From Fibrobacter succinogenes (GTDB lineage: Bacteria; Fibrobacterota; Fibrobacteria; Fibrobacterales; Fibrobacteraceae): a stretch of 64,000 bases of DNA. Below the pieces are notes generated by a model. It saw only the letters and a list, made by a program, of their open reading frames with translations. It was not told where the DNA came from and did not search any database. The translations under genes were made by a program, and so were the position numbers. Positions 43,995 through 52,906 of the stretch are shown here, piece by piece. Location: positions 1 to 64,000 of the forward strand of contig CACWJY010000036.1 in assembly GCA_902761355.1 (NCBI GenBank), given 5' to 3'. Each line of letters begins with the position of its first letter. The first letter of the stretch is position 1.

Positions 43995-45512
43995 TTACTT
44001 GATATCCGTGCGGATGAACTCGATACGACGGTTCTGAGCACGTCCTTCCGGGGTCTTATTGGAGGCAACGGGTTTCGTATCGCCCATACCCGTTGTGGTA
44101 ATACGGCTTTCGTTGATGCCCTTTTCCACGAGGAAGTTCTTCACTGCGGCGGCACGGTCAGCAGAAAGCTGCATGTTCTTTTCTTTCTGGCCGACATTGT
44201 CCGTATGACCAACAATTTCAAACGTAGCTTCGGTGAAGGTTTCCATGATGTCGACAACCTTCATCAAGGAGATGTAGGAATCCTGCGTAATCGTAGCCTT
44301 ACCGGATTCGAAGTTCACACCTTCCAACACAAAGACCTTCTTAGGCGGCTGCGGAACTTCATCCGGGCAACCATCGTCGTCCTTGTAGCTATTCAAAGTT
44401 TCCGGCTGTTCCGGGCAGAGGTCAACGCCCTTACAGACGTGAGCGAACTGAGAAAGCATACCCTTGGCTTCGACCCACGGGTCGCAAAGACCGTCGCGGT
44501 CGTTGTCGGCATCCGGGCAACCATCGTCATCCTGATAGCCGTCGAAGTCTTCGGCTTCTTCGGGGCAGTTGTCGAGGCCGGTGCAAACAGAAGCATACTT
44601 GTCAGACAAGCCTTCTTCGGAAACCCACGGATCGCAAAGGCCATCGCCATCGGAATCCGGATTACGAGTTTCTTCAACCACTTCTTCTTCCTTCACGATA
44701 TCAGTCGTGGTAAGGCCGATGTCAGCCTTGCCCTTACCGCGCTTGAGCATCGGCGAGGTGGACTGGCAGTAGAAGTTCGGCTTCGAGAGAGAAGGATTCT
44801 GGAACTTCGGATCAAGAGAAACGTTCGTGCGGTTCACCTTGATGAACTGGTTGAACGGATAGTAGTTCTTGTAAATGTTGTTGTACTCCACCTTCGTCTG
44901 ACCGGCAGCCGGGTCAGCAAACACACCGTAGTAGTGGTTTTCCATGAAGATGTTGTTACGAGCAATCACGTTCGTCGGGCCCTTAAGAGCAAGGCCAGAG
45001 TAGCCGTTGCGGAGCACGACGTTATGTTCGATAAAGGCATCAAGAGACTTAGCGCCCCAAGCGAGGATGCCGGACCAGCGGTTGCCGTACACCACGTTGT
45101 TGCGAAGATGCGGGAGCGAGATAAAGGCACCGATACCGGTGGCGTGGTTATCAAGCACGTAGCAATGGTGAATGTAAGGTGCAGCGTTTTCGCAAAGGAT
45201 ACCTTCAAGACCGTTCTTCACCGTGAAGTGCGACATTTCGGCGCCCGAAGTACCCATGACGGTCGGACCTCTGCGGCCACCATCGATAATGGTCGTAAGG
45301 GGATCCTCGCCCTTAAGTACAACACCCATGATAAGGGTGATGTTTTCATTATAAGTTCCGCGTTTGACAAGGATGGTATCCCCGGCGTCCGCATTACCGA
45401 GTGCGTCTGCAATCTTCTGATAGTCGCCAGGAACATTGATATTCTTTGCCATGGCGGTTCCAGAAAGAAGCATCGCCCCGGCCGTGATTAAGACCAGTTT
45501 CTTTAGGGTCAT
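43995..45512 (-). CDS. Beta-helix/TSP3/OmpA-domain outer-membrane protein
   Basis: A 505-residue exported protein (signal peptide ending GTAMA). Three parts are visible. A right-handed parallel beta-helix of NosD type occupies about 25-260 (PHLRNNVVYGNRWSGILAWG, NVVLRNGYSGLALKG). Calcium-binding thrombospondin type 3 repeats follow (PDSDGDGLCDPWV, DDGCPDADNDRDGLCDP). A C-terminal OmpA peptidoglycan-binding domain ends it (EIVGHTDNVGQKEKNMQLSA, TTGMGDTKPVASNKTPEGRA). The ATG at 45512 gives the cleaner signal; another in-frame ATG lies 21 nt upstream. It likely anchors the PorV-TPR/TPR complex to the wall. Confidence 0.87.
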   Translation of the reverse strand: MTLKKLVLITAGAMLLSGTAMAKNINVPGDYQKIADALGNADAGDTILVKRGTYNENITLIMGVVLKGEDPLTTIIDGGRRGPTVMGTSGAEMSHFTVKNGLEGILCENAAPYIHHCYVLDNHATGIGAFISLPHLRNNVVYGNRWSGILAWGAKSLDAFIEHNVVLRNGYSGLALKGPTNVIARNNIFMENHYYGVFADPAAGQTKVEYNNIYKNYYPFNQFIKVNRTNVSLDPKFQNPSLSKPNFYCQSTSPMLKRGKGKADIGLTTTDIVKEEEVVEETRNPDSDGDGLCDPWVSEEGLSDKYASVCTGLDNCPEEAEDFDGYQDDDGCPDADNDRDGLCDPWVEAKGMLSQFAHVCKGVDLCPEQPETLNSYKDDDGCPDEVPQPPKKVFVLEGVNFESGKATITQDSYISLMKVVDIMETFTEATFEIVGHTDNVGQKEKNMQLSADRAAAVKNFLVEKGINESRITTTGMGDTKPVASNKTPEGRAQNRRIEFIRTDIK

Positions 45513-45705
45513 ACTGCTACGTTCTCCAATCATAGAACACTTTGAAATTAAAACCTATGCACCCACCAAAATGACGAATGCAAAATTCAAATGGGAATAT
45601 ACCTTCAAAAACGGCTTTAGTCAAACGATTTTCGCAAAAAAAGCCTTTTTTCTTATGAAAATGTCGAAAAAACTGTTTCATCCGGGTATCGTAGTCCACT
45701 CAAGG

Positions 45706-45906
45706 TCAGTCGGCGGTAGCCGGTCCGCCCTTTTCTTCTTCCTTTTTGGCTCCTTGAATAGACACTCGGATCTCTTGGCAGGTCTTTTTGATGTCCTGCA
45801 AAACCTTGCGAGCACGTGTGCCGGCAGACTTGTTTCCGCGCTCAAACTTTTCGTATTCGCGCTTGAAGTTCTCGACTTCTTGTTCAAGATCATTTACTAA
45901 ACTCAT
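45706..45906 (-). CDS. Histone H1-like protein (Hc1-type)
   Basis: A 66-residue protein: LVNDLEQEVENFKREYEKFE followed by RGNKSAGTRARKVLQDIKKT. The GNKSAGTRARKxLQxIKK block is the signature of chlamydial Hc1-like histone H1 homologs, present also in some Bacteroidota and related groups. It lacks a long Lys/Ala-rich tail, so it may bind DNA weakly or as part of a complex. GGAG lies 7 nt before the ATG at 45906. It stands alone between two gene groups. Confidence 0.85.
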   Translation of the reverse strand: MSLVNDLEQEVENFKREYEKFERGNKSAGTRARKVLQDIKKTCQEIRVSIQGAKKEEEKGGPATAD

Positions 45907-46036
45907 AAGCAAACTCCAAAAAAAGATATGCTGTATGGGAAAATAAATTAAAGTTCAAGCTAAAGACTTGTCATTTTGTAAAAAAATGTTCAAAATAGGC
46001 CTAAAATTGCCTTTTTTGCTAAAATTTAACACAATT

Positions 46037-46828
46037 TTAGCCCTTTACAAGCATCCAAAGGGACCTCAAAGACGCCCAGCCGCGTTCCCCGACCTCCTCA
46101 GAAAAGTCATTCACGAACATCTTTATATGGGCTTTCATGACCTCAGGATCATCAATTTGAGCCTTTTCGTCTATAAATTCCGTGACCATTTCGGAACGCG
46201 AATTTGCCACATGGAGGCTTTTTCGAATCTCTTTTTCAATCAGGGCAATCTTTTCAAAACCCAGGGAGCGGCGTGCAACCGCAATACCCAGGGGAATCGG
46301 GGTCCCCGTTTCCTGTTCCCAGAAGGCCCCCAAATCCTGCAACAAAAAAAGCCCATCCCGTTTCCACGTAAAACGGTGTTCGTGAATCACGACCCCCTGC
46401 GGGGCATTTTTAGCACGCAAAGAGCGATAAACTTCATCAAACAGGGCATAATTAACCGACAAGGGGCTTTTTTGCGTCTTGGAATGCCAAAAACGGTACA
46501 AAAGGGCTGCCGTCGTCTCGGAACCAGGGAGCGTTACCGAAAGCGAGGGATCAAAATCTTGAGACACCGAAGACAGCAGCAACGGTCCACAGCCATAGCC
46601 AATAGCGCCACCGCAACCAAGACATACGTAATCCGACTCTATTTTGGGGTAAACCTGAGCGCTCACCTTGGCGACATCCAGTTCGCCACGAGAAACCATC
46701 TCGTTGAGCGTCTGCACATCAGCAAAATGGACATCCCATTCAAAAGGGGAATTTTCGAGGCCATGGATAAGGGCTTCGTAAATGTAGGTGTCGTTAGGAC
46801 AGGTGGAAATACCGAGAGAAAGACGCAT
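46037..46828 (-). CDS. mqnD: 1,4-dihydroxy-6-naphthoate synthase MqnD
   Basis: A 263-residue periplasmic-binding-protein-fold enzyme of the futalosine pathway. It starts LSLGISTCPNDTYIYEALIH and has FADVQTLNEMVSRGELDVAK and LGCGGAIGYGCGPLLLSS, the family signature. It turns cyclic dehypoxanthine futalosine into 1,4-dihydroxy-6-naphthoate. It lies 35 nt after mqnB. An AT-rich inverted repeat spans its stop codon. Confidence 0.93.
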   Translation of the reverse strand: MRLSLGISTCPNDTYIYEALIHGLENSPFEWDVHFADVQTLNEMVSRGELDVAKVSAQVYPKIESDYVCLGCGGAIGYGCGPLLLSSVSQDFDPSLSVTLPGSETTAALLYRFWHSKTQKSPLSVNYALFDEVYRSLRAKNAPQGVVIHEHRFTWKRDGLFLLQDLGAFWEQETGTPIPLGIAVARRSLGFEKIALIEKEIRKSLHVANSRSEMVTEFIDEKAQIDDPEVMKAHIKMFVNDFSEEVGERGWASLRSLWMLVKG

Positions 46829-46863
46829 AGAAATTTGAGAAAGCAGAATTTTGTTGGTAGAAC

Positions 46864-47535
46864 TTAGATTTTTTCAGGAAAAACCGCATTGCGGAGGGCA
46901 GCAAGGGCTTCGTGGAATTTCCAAGATTCACGGTCACGCGTCGTAGCCATGTTGCTTACAGCGCGAATTTCGAAAACGGGCATATTATGGGCCATGCAGG
47001 CCGATATTCCCGCAGCGCCTTCCATGTTTTCGATATCCGCATTAAACATCCTAGAACGCAAAAGACCTAGTTCCTCGGTACCTGTGCAGCAATTTACCGT
47101 GAGTCCCGTTACCGATTTCAATTTTTGCAAGTGTTCAGGAGCGTGCTCCACCGCTGTTGCGCGAACGGAACTTGGAAACGGAAAAAAGGAGCCATCCTTT
47201 TCTTGGTACCCCATGTCCCCTACGCTTTCAGAATCGACGCGCACAACATCAAGAACGTTGATTCCACGGCCCGGATAGGCACCGCAAACGCCAAGAATAT
47301 ACACCGAAGAAATTTGAATATTCTGAAGCTTTGCCGAAGCAAGCAAATAAGTCAGGTTCGTCGCAAAATTGAGGATACCAAGCCCCAGAACGCAGGCATA
47401 GCCACGATTTTGCGAGAGTTTAATTAATTTATCTGTACCAACATCATCAGCAGAGTCGGCATATTCAGGAAAAAAAGAGGCGAATTCCACCGGCGTCGCA
47501 AAAGCAAACAAATCATTCTTGTCGGGGAACGCCAT
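46864..47535 (-). CDS. mqnB: Futalosine hydrolase MqnB
   Basis: A 223-residue nucleosidase of the MTAN/phosphorylase fold. Typical segments are QNRGYACVLGLGILNFATNL, SSVYILGVCGAYPGRGINVL, and NADIENMEGAAGISACMAHN with the Glu-Met-Glu substrate motif. It removes hypoxanthine from futalosine. It lies 5 nt after the PfkB-family gene and just before mqnD, so tyrS-pfkB-mqnB-mqnD form one run of genes. MqnA and MqnC are not in the window. Confidence 0.92.
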   Translation of the reverse strand: MAFPDKNDLFAFATPVEFASFFPEYADSADDVGTDKLIKLSQNRGYACVLGLGILNFATNLTYLLASAKLQNIQISSVYILGVCGAYPGRGINVLDVVRVDSESVGDMGYQEKDGSFFPFPSSVRATAVEHAPEHLQKLKSVTGLTVNCCTGTEELGLLRSRMFNADIENMEGAAGISACMAHNMPVFEIRAVSNMATTRDRESWKFHEALAALRNAVFPEKI

Positions 47536-47540
47536 ACCGT

Positions 47541-48497
47541 CTACTCCAGTTTTTCAACAGCGTCGGCCATGGATGCTTCTAGCTCGGCAACGCGTTCCAC
47601 TTTGAGATTGCAGGGGCGGTCGACTTCGCAACGAGCCGTCGCGACAGCGGTCGCCTTGACGAGACACTGTTCAAATTCCATTCCCTGACTGTCGGCAAAG
47701 AGCCAACCGGCAAAGAAAGAGTCTCCCGCACCGATACGGTTGTTCACCTGGATTTGCGGGGGTTGTATCTGCACCCCCTGGAACTTCTTTTCGACCAGGC
47801 GGAAGGCACGAACCGGGGAATCCTCGTCGGTGACCACCAGGTTCTTGATTGGGAGGCGTTCCAGCACGGCGGTCGCTGTCATTTTCCAGAACTGCGGACT
47901 CGATAGCACTATGGGGAGACCGAGGCGAGTGAGCAACTTGCAGTACTCCTGCATATTGATCTTGAGAAGCTCGACGCCCTTTTCAAGCCAGCCGTCAATG
48001 CCTTCGATGGCGTCGACGTAGATCTTTTTACCCGTGAAATCCAGGTCGTTCAACAGCGACAGATTGAAGCCTTGGGGGAATGTTCCGCACAAAGCGACAC
48101 TCTGCGTCGTACTCCAGTAATCGTTGAGCGTCTGGATAAAGTCCTCGTTCTCGAAATCGGAAAGGACCGGCGAAGGCTCGATGAGTTCGGTAGACTCCCC
48201 CTCGCTCACGACGGTCGTGCAAATGCGCGTAGGTTCCTTGATCCACACGGGCGCCTGCTGGATTCCGTAAGCGGAAATCTCATCGAAAATACGCGAACCG
48301 TGTTCGGAGCCCAGGAAATGCATCATGAGAGGCGTCCCGCCCAAAAGACGGAGCACCAGGCCACAGTTGATTCCCTTGCCGGAACCGTACTCTTCGACCT
48401 TCTTGATGCGATGCACCTCGCCCGGCGTAAACTTGTCCACGTAGAACAGGCGCTGCCAGGCGGGATTGAGCCCGAGAATCAGGATTTCCTGCGACAT
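47541..48497 (-). CDS. PfkB-family sugar kinase (1-phosphofructokinase-like)
   Basis: A 318-residue ribokinase-fold protein. The opening LILGLNPAWQRLFYVDKFTP resembles FruK/LacC, and the two PfkB signatures are present (EYGSGKGINCGLVLRLLGG and NRIGAGDSFFAGW with the catalytic Asp). Sugar specificity is not clear: FruK/LacC type would phosphorylate fructose-1-P or tagatose-6-P. No PTS gene is near. It lies 7 nt after tyrS and 5 nt before mqnB. Confidence 0.85.
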   Translation of the reverse strand: MSQEILILGLNPAWQRLFYVDKFTPGEVHRIKKVEEYGSGKGINCGLVLRLLGGTPLMMHFLGSEHGSRIFDEISAYGIQQAPVWIKEPTRICTTVVSEGESTELIEPSPVLSDFENEDFIQTLNDYWSTTQSVALCGTFPQGFNLSLLNDLDFTGKKIYVDAIEGIDGWLEKGVELLKINMQEYCKLLTRLGLPIVLSSPQFWKMTATAVLERLPIKNLVVTDEDSPVRAFRLVEKKFQGVQIQPPQIQVNNRIGAGDSFFAGWLFADSQGMEFEQCLVKATAVATARCEVDRPCNLKVERVAELEASMADAVEKLE

Positions 48498-48504
48498 GGG
48501 TTGC

Positions 48505-49722
48505 CTAGAAATTCACCTTGAAGAACTTGCGCTTGCCCACCTGGACGACCAGGTTATCGCCGCCCTTAATTTCGATCTGAGCCTGCGGATCGGCGAGCTT
48601 TTCGCCACCAATCTTCACGCCACCGTTCTGCACCATGCGGCGAGCTTCGCCCTTAGAGGCAAAAGCCTTGATTTCAACGAGCAGGTCCAGGGCACCGTAG
48701 GTGCCGGCCGCCACGCTGCATTCAGCAGCATCGCTCGGAATGGCATTACCGCTGTGGATTTCGCGTTCCTTGGCAGCGGCGGCCTCGGCGGCTTCTGCGC
48801 CGTAGTACTGCGTCACGATGTCGATGGCGAGACGGTGCTTTGCGTCGTTCGGGTTCATCTTGCCCGCGGCGATGTCGGCCATCATCTGCTTGATTTCTGC
48901 AAGCGGGATGTTGGTCAAAAGTTCAAACCAGTTCTCGACGATGCTGTCGGCGAGGCTGTAAATCTTGTGGTACATCACGTCGGCGGGCTCGTTGAGGCCC
49001 ACGTAGTTACCGATGGACTTGGACATCTTGACCTTGCCGTCGGTACCAAGAAGAATGGGCATGAAGAGGCCAATCTGCGGTTCCATGCCTTCAAAAAGCT
49101 GGAGGTCGCGACCGCGAAGCACGTTAAACTTCTGATCGGTACCGCCGAGTTCCACATCACTCTTGATAGCAACGGAATCGTAGCCCTGCATCATCGGGTA
49201 CATGAACTCGTGCAGGCTGATCGGCGTGTTTGCTGTGTAGCGGTTGTGGAAGTCTTCGCGTTCAAGCATCTGGGCTACAGTAAACTGACCCATGAGTTCG
49301 GTCACCTTGCTGAACGGGAGCTTAGAGAACCATTCGCCGTTGTAGTGGATTTCGACCTGGTCGCGGCGAACCACCTTAAAGAACTGTTCCTGGTATTCCT
49401 TAGCGTTTTCGAGCACCTGTTCGTGAGAAAGACGCGGACGAGCCTTGTTACGGCCGCTGGGGTCGCCAATCTGAGCCGTGTAATCGCCCACGATAAGCAC
49501 GACAGTATGTCCCAGATCCTGGAATTGGCGGAGCTTGCGCATCACGACGGTATGACCGAAATGAACATCCGGAGCAGTCGGGTCCACACCCATCTTAATA
49601 CGGAGAGGAACACCGGTATCATAAGACTTCTGGAGTTTCTTTTCGAGTTCATCTTGCGGCACAACATCAATAACACCGCGCATCAAAATATCAAGCTGTT
49701 CTTTTACAGGACGGAATTGCAT
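48505..49722 (-). CDS. tyrS: Tyrosyl-tRNA synthetase
   Basis: A 405-residue class I synthetase. The HIGH-like motif is HFGH at residues 54-57 and the KMSKS motif at 232-236. MKMGVDPTAPDVHFGH and the GGTDQKFNVLRGRDLQ segment fit the TyrRS-Z form. A C-terminal S4 domain (IKAFASKGEARRMVQNGGVK) is present. It heads the tyrS-pfkB-mqnB-mqnD run. Confidence 0.97.
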   Translation of the reverse strand: MQFRPVKEQLDILMRGVIDVVPQDELEKKLQKSYDTGVPLRIKMGVDPTAPDVHFGHTVVMRKLRQFQDLGHTVVLIVGDYTAQIGDPSGRNKARPRLSHEQVLENAKEYQEQFFKVVRRDQVEIHYNGEWFSKLPFSKVTELMGQFTVAQMLEREDFHNRYTANTPISLHEFMYPMMQGYDSVAIKSDVELGGTDQKFNVLRGRDLQLFEGMEPQIGLFMPILLGTDGKVKMSKSIGNYVGLNEPADVMYHKIYSLADSIVENWFELLTNIPLAEIKQMMADIAAGKMNPNDAKHRLAIDIVTQYYGAEAAEAAAAKEREIHSGNAIPSDAAECSVAAGTYGALDLLVEIKAFASKGEARRMVQNGGVKIGGEKLADPQAQIEIKGGDNLVVQVGKRKFFKVNF

Positions 49723-49787
49723 GATTAATCCTTATTGTTTTACACGATAAATATAGAAAAGTAGCCCTTCCTGTTTTTTACATATGT

Positions 49788-49819
49788 TATATTTGCGGGG
49801 CAAAACTCACAAAAAGGAG
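49788..49819 (+). promoter_or_regulatory. Promoter -10 and ribosome-binding site of an outer-membrane protein gene
   Basis: TATATTTG (49788-49795) and AAGGAG (49814-49819), the latter 7 nt before the ATG at 49827. Confidence 0.65.
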
Positions 49820-49826
49820 AACAAAC

Positions 49827-50453
49827 ATGAAAAAGATTATTTTGGCCCTGCTGGCAACAGCAGCAATGGCTATGGCAGAATCCCACACCCACGACGGTTT
49901 CTTTTTAAACCTAGCCCTGGGTTTTGGATACGGCAGCTTTGAAGATAACTACACCAGCGTCTACAACGGCAAGAACCGCCTAGAATCATCGGGCACTTCG
50001 ACCGAATTTGACTTCAAAATCGGCGGAAGCGTTGTTCATAACGTGGCCCTGCACTTTTCTGCTTTGGGCGTAGGATTTTTCAACGACATCGACATATATA
50101 AAGAAGGACAATTCAACAAAAGCGTTTCTCCTGAATCGTTCAATCTTTCGCTTGTTGGTGGCGGCGTAACTGCATATATTCCCGCTGTTGATGGACTTTT
50201 CGTGAGTGCAAGTATTGGTGCCACTCAATACTCCCTTACCCTTAGCAATGGCCTGTTTACTTACGAAGCAGCTTCTGTAGCGGGCTTCGGTTTTGCGATT
50301 CAAGCCGGTAAGGAATGGTGGGTAAGCGACAACTGGGGCCTTGGCCTTAGCGTTTCTTACATTCACGGCAACAGTGAAGACAGCAACAACCTTCAAAAAG
50401 AAGACATGCACTCGAACAGCTTCAACGTCATGTTCTCGGCGACGTTCAACTAA
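49827..50453 (+). CDS. Small outer-membrane beta-barrel protein
   Basis: A 208-residue exported protein with signal peptide MKKIILALLATAAMAMA. The mature protein has about eight amphipathic strands rich in Gly and aromatic residues (FFLNLALGFGYGSFED, NWGLGLSVSYIHGNSED) and ends in SFNVMFSATFN with a C-terminal aromatic, the outer-membrane barrel signature. It is of OmpW/OmpA-barrel size. No function can be assigned. It converges with the sigma54-type regulator gene 12 nt away. Confidence 0.78.
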   Translation: MKKIILALLATAAMAMAESHTHDGFFLNLALGFGYGSFEDNYTSVYNGKNRLESSGTSTEFDFKIGGSVVHNVALHFSALGVGFFNDIDIYKEGQFNKSVSPESFNLSLVGGGVTAYIPAVDGLFVSASIGATQYSLTLSNGLFTYEAASVAGFGFAIQAGKEWWVSDNWGLGLSVSYIHGNSEDSNNLQKEDMHSNSFNVMFSATFN

Positions 50454-50465
50454 TCCAACTTTAGA

Positions 50466-51995
50466 TTATTTTCCGAAACCAGCGAGGTCTATGCCGAGCT
50501 GGTTTATTTTGTATGTAAGGATACGCGGAGTCGTCGAAAGACTACGCGCGGCAGCAGCGACCTTACCTTTAGAACTCTTGAGGGCGTCGCAGATGATGTC
50601 TTTTTCGTAAGCTTCGACCATACGCTTTAAGTTGCCGTTCACGGGAGTGCCGCTGGTTTCGGCGGTTTGCAGCGTGGTCGGGAAATGGTGCGGGTAGATA
50701 ACGTCTTCATCAGCCACAAGTACTGCACGCTCGATTCCGTTTTCAAGTTCACGGACATTTCCGGGCCACGGATAACTCATGAGCATATTGATAGTGGTAC
50801 GCGCGAGACGGCGGACATTTTTGCCCACGATACGGCAATAATGTTCAACAAAATGGTCCGCCAAAAGCACAATGTCCGTTTTACGATTACGCAGCGGCGG
50901 CACATAAATCGGAAAGATATGCAGCTGGTAGTAGAGGTCTTCGCGGAAGGTTCCCTCTTCGACCATCTGCTGAAGGTTCTTGGTGGTGGCCGCAATCACG
51001 CGGACATTCACCTTTTTAGAAATGCGGGCGCCAATACGTTCGACTTCACCGTTCTGCAAAAGTCGCAAGAGCTTTACCTGAAGGTTCGGCGAAAGTTCGC
51101 CGACTTCGTCAAGGAAGAGTGTACCACCCTCGGCCTGTTCTACGCGTCCCGGCGTCTCAGCAAACACACCGACAAGCGCTCCGCGCACACTGCCGAACAG
51201 CTCGCGATCCAGCACCGATTCTGGCATCGAGGCGCAATGAACGCGGACGAACGGGCCCATGTTGCGTTCGGAGCGGTAGTGGATAGCTTCTGCAACGAGC
51301 CCCTTGCCCGTACCCACTTCACCCACGATAAGCGCGGGTAGGGGGCTTTTAGACACCTGGTCAATCTGCGCATACACACGTTGCATTTCACTAGAGCGAC
51401 CGATGATGTTGTCGGGCTGGAAACGGTCCTTGAGTTCCAAGGTCAGTCGTTCGTTTTCGGCCTTTAAAAGTTCGTTCTCTTCGCGGGCCTCACGACGAAG
51501 CTTTACCGCAGCAGCAAGCATCTGCGCGATAATTTCTAACAAACGAAGTTTTTCGGGAAGTTCGTCTTCGACCGGATTCTGGACGTCGGCACTGAAGGCG
51601 CCAATCACCTGGTGTTCCATAATCACGGGCACGCAAAGGAAGGCCTTATCTTCGGTCTTACCACGCCCCGTGCGGTCCAAAAAGTCAGGATCTTTCGCAA
51701 CGGAAGGAATAATAATGGGCTTACCGGTTTCCACCACACGGCCAGTAATACCTTCGCCCACTTTATAGCGGCCCTTGCGCGCCTGACGGCTCGAAAGGCC
51801 TTCCGCAATTTCAATGGAAATTTCGCCGGTATGGCGATTGTACAAGGTGAGAGTCGCATGCTCCACGCCCATCGTGGATTCCACCACTTCCAAAATCGGA
51901 TGCGCGACACTCTCAAAATCGAGCGTCTGGTTTAAAATGGAGCTGATCTTGTAGAGCAGCTCCAGTTCAAGGATTTTGGATTGCGAGGTGGGCAT
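50466..51995 (-). CDS. GAF-AAA+-Fis regulator with degenerate GAFTGA loop
   Basis: A 509-residue NifA-like activator. It has a GAF domain (about 15-165), a coiled linker, a sigma54-activator AAA+ domain (about 195-435) and a Fis-type helix-turn-helix at the end (KVAAAARSLSTTPRILTYKI). Walker A is GEVGTGKG at 225-232, Walker B is GTLFLDE and the sensor segment VIAATTKNLQQMV is present. The GAFTGA loop that touches sigma54 reads GALVGV (272-277), preceded by ELFGSVR. Canonical activators need the Thr and Gly of this loop. It may thus bind DNA and ATP yet fail to remodel sigma54 in the normal way. Confidence 0.88.
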   Translation of the reverse strand: MPTSQSKILELELLYKISSILNQTLDFESVAHPILEVVESTMGVEHATLTLYNRHTGEISIEIAEGLSSRQARKGRYKVGEGITGRVVETGKPIIIPSVAKDPDFLDRTGRGKTEDKAFLCVPVIMEHQVIGAFSADVQNPVEDELPEKLRLLEIIAQMLAAAVKLRREAREENELLKAENERLTLELKDRFQPDNIIGRSSEMQRVYAQIDQVSKSPLPALIVGEVGTGKGLVAEAIHYRSERNMGPFVRVHCASMPESVLDRELFGSVRGALVGVFAETPGRVEQAEGGTLFLDEVGELSPNLQVKLLRLLQNGEVERIGARISKKVNVRVIAATTKNLQQMVEEGTFREDLYYQLHIFPIYVPPLRNRKTDIVLLADHFVEHYCRIVGKNVRRLARTTINMLMSYPWPGNVRELENGIERAVLVADEDVIYPHHFPTTLQTAETSGTPVNGNLKRMVEAYEKDIICDALKSSKGKVAAAARSLSTTPRILTYKINQLGIDLAGFGK

Positions 51996-52016
51996 GTCGG
52001 CCTACCTTATAGTCTA

Positions 52017-52487
52017 TTACTTGAGAGCTTCCTGCACGAGAGCAGAAGCGCGCTTGGCGTCGAAACGGCCCTTGACCTTCGGGGAAAGTTCCTTCATGAT
52101 CTTGCCCATGTCTTTGGGGCTAGATGCGCCAGTCGCGGCCTTGATTTCGGCAATGAGGGCCTTGACTTCGTCTTCGGTCATCTCGGCCGGCATGTACTTG
52201 CGGTACAGAGCGATGATTGCTTCTTCGGCCGGAATCTTATCCATGAAGCCACCCTTCGTGAGGATATCGATAGCTTCCTGCTTCTGCTTGACGCTACGGG
52301 CAAGAACGTCGACGCACATTTCGTCGGTGATGGTTTCTTCGATCTGGGCCGGAGTGGCACCACTCTTCATGGCTTCGTTCTTGATGTCGGAATGGAGGGT
52401 ACGGAGCGTTCCGAGAGTTTCGGAATCGTGCGCCTTCATAGCGGCCTTGATATCGTCCTTAATCTTAGTCAGCAATGCACTGCTCAT
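52017..52487 (-). CDS. yqeY: GatB/YqeY-domain protein
   Basis: A 156-residue YqeY-type protein: LLTKIKDDIKAAMKAHDSET, TLRTLHSDIKNEAMKSGAT-like opening and the MGKIMKELSPKVKGRFDAKR end. It resembles the tail domain of GatB, which binds tRNA. Function is unknown. It lies downstream of rpsU, as in many bacteria, but 175 bp away. Confidence 0.95.
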   Translation of the reverse strand: MSSALLTKIKDDIKAAMKAHDSETLGTLRTLHSDIKNEAMKSGATPAQIEETITDEMCVDVLARSVKQKQEAIDILTKGGFMDKIPAEEAIIALYRKYMPAEMTEDEVKALIAEIKAATGASSPKDMGKIMKELSPKVKGRFDAKRASALVQEALK

Positions 52488-52661
52488 ATTTTACCCTTGG
52501 CGGATTACGCCCCGCTCCCGGCACATAGGTTAAACCTCTAGAAACACGCAACGAGCCACCGGTCCTAGACCGACGACTCATTACAGAAAACAAAGTTAGA
52601 AACGATGCCCTAGGAAACCTTTAGGCAGCCGCTACTGCGAACCGGCTATGCCGGACACAGA

Positions 52662-52871
52662 CTAGTAGAGGCGCTTGCGGTTCTGGTCAGCGATTTCTTT
52701 CAAGCGCTTGCGACGGGCGGCAGTTTCGATGCGCTTCTTTTCTTCAGAAGGCTTTTCGAAGCGCTGACGCTTCTTGACATCGGAAATGATGCCGTTCTTT
52801 TCGCAAGACTTGGTGAAACGCTTGAGAGCGCGTTCGAAAGGTTCGTTGGACTTAACAATTACGCCGATCAC
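52662..52871 (-). CDS. rpsU: Ribosomal protein bS21
   Basis: A 69-residue basic protein: IGVIVKSNEPFERALKRFTK, then CEKNGIISDVKKRQRFEKPS and RKRLKEIADQNRKRLY. It is a standard bS21 of the small subunit. The start is a GTG with AAGGA 6 nt upstream. Two tandem -10 elements precede the gene (52907-52936). The 174 bp between rpsU and yqeY hold no gene; there is only a small hairpin (CCGGCTATGCCGG). Confidence 0.96.
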   Translation of the reverse strand: MIGVIVKSNEPFERALKRFTKSCEKNGIISDVKKRQRFEKPSEEKKRIETAARRKRLKEIADQNRKRLY

Positions 52872-52906
52872 GATTATCCTTTGGTTAAATTAGAAATTCG
52901 TTTTTG

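Noticed and set aside
44205..45491. Plus-strand open frame opposite the OmpA-type gene
   Set aside because: The minus strand has clear OmpA and TSP3 motifs; the mirror has no known motif.
46018..46041. AT-rich inverted repeat at the end of mqnD as a terminator
   Set aside because: The stem is AT-only and is followed by A rather than T on the minus strand.
48466..49728. Plus-strand open frame opposite tyrS
   Set aside because: TyrRS with HIGH and KMSKS motifs is certain on the minus strand.
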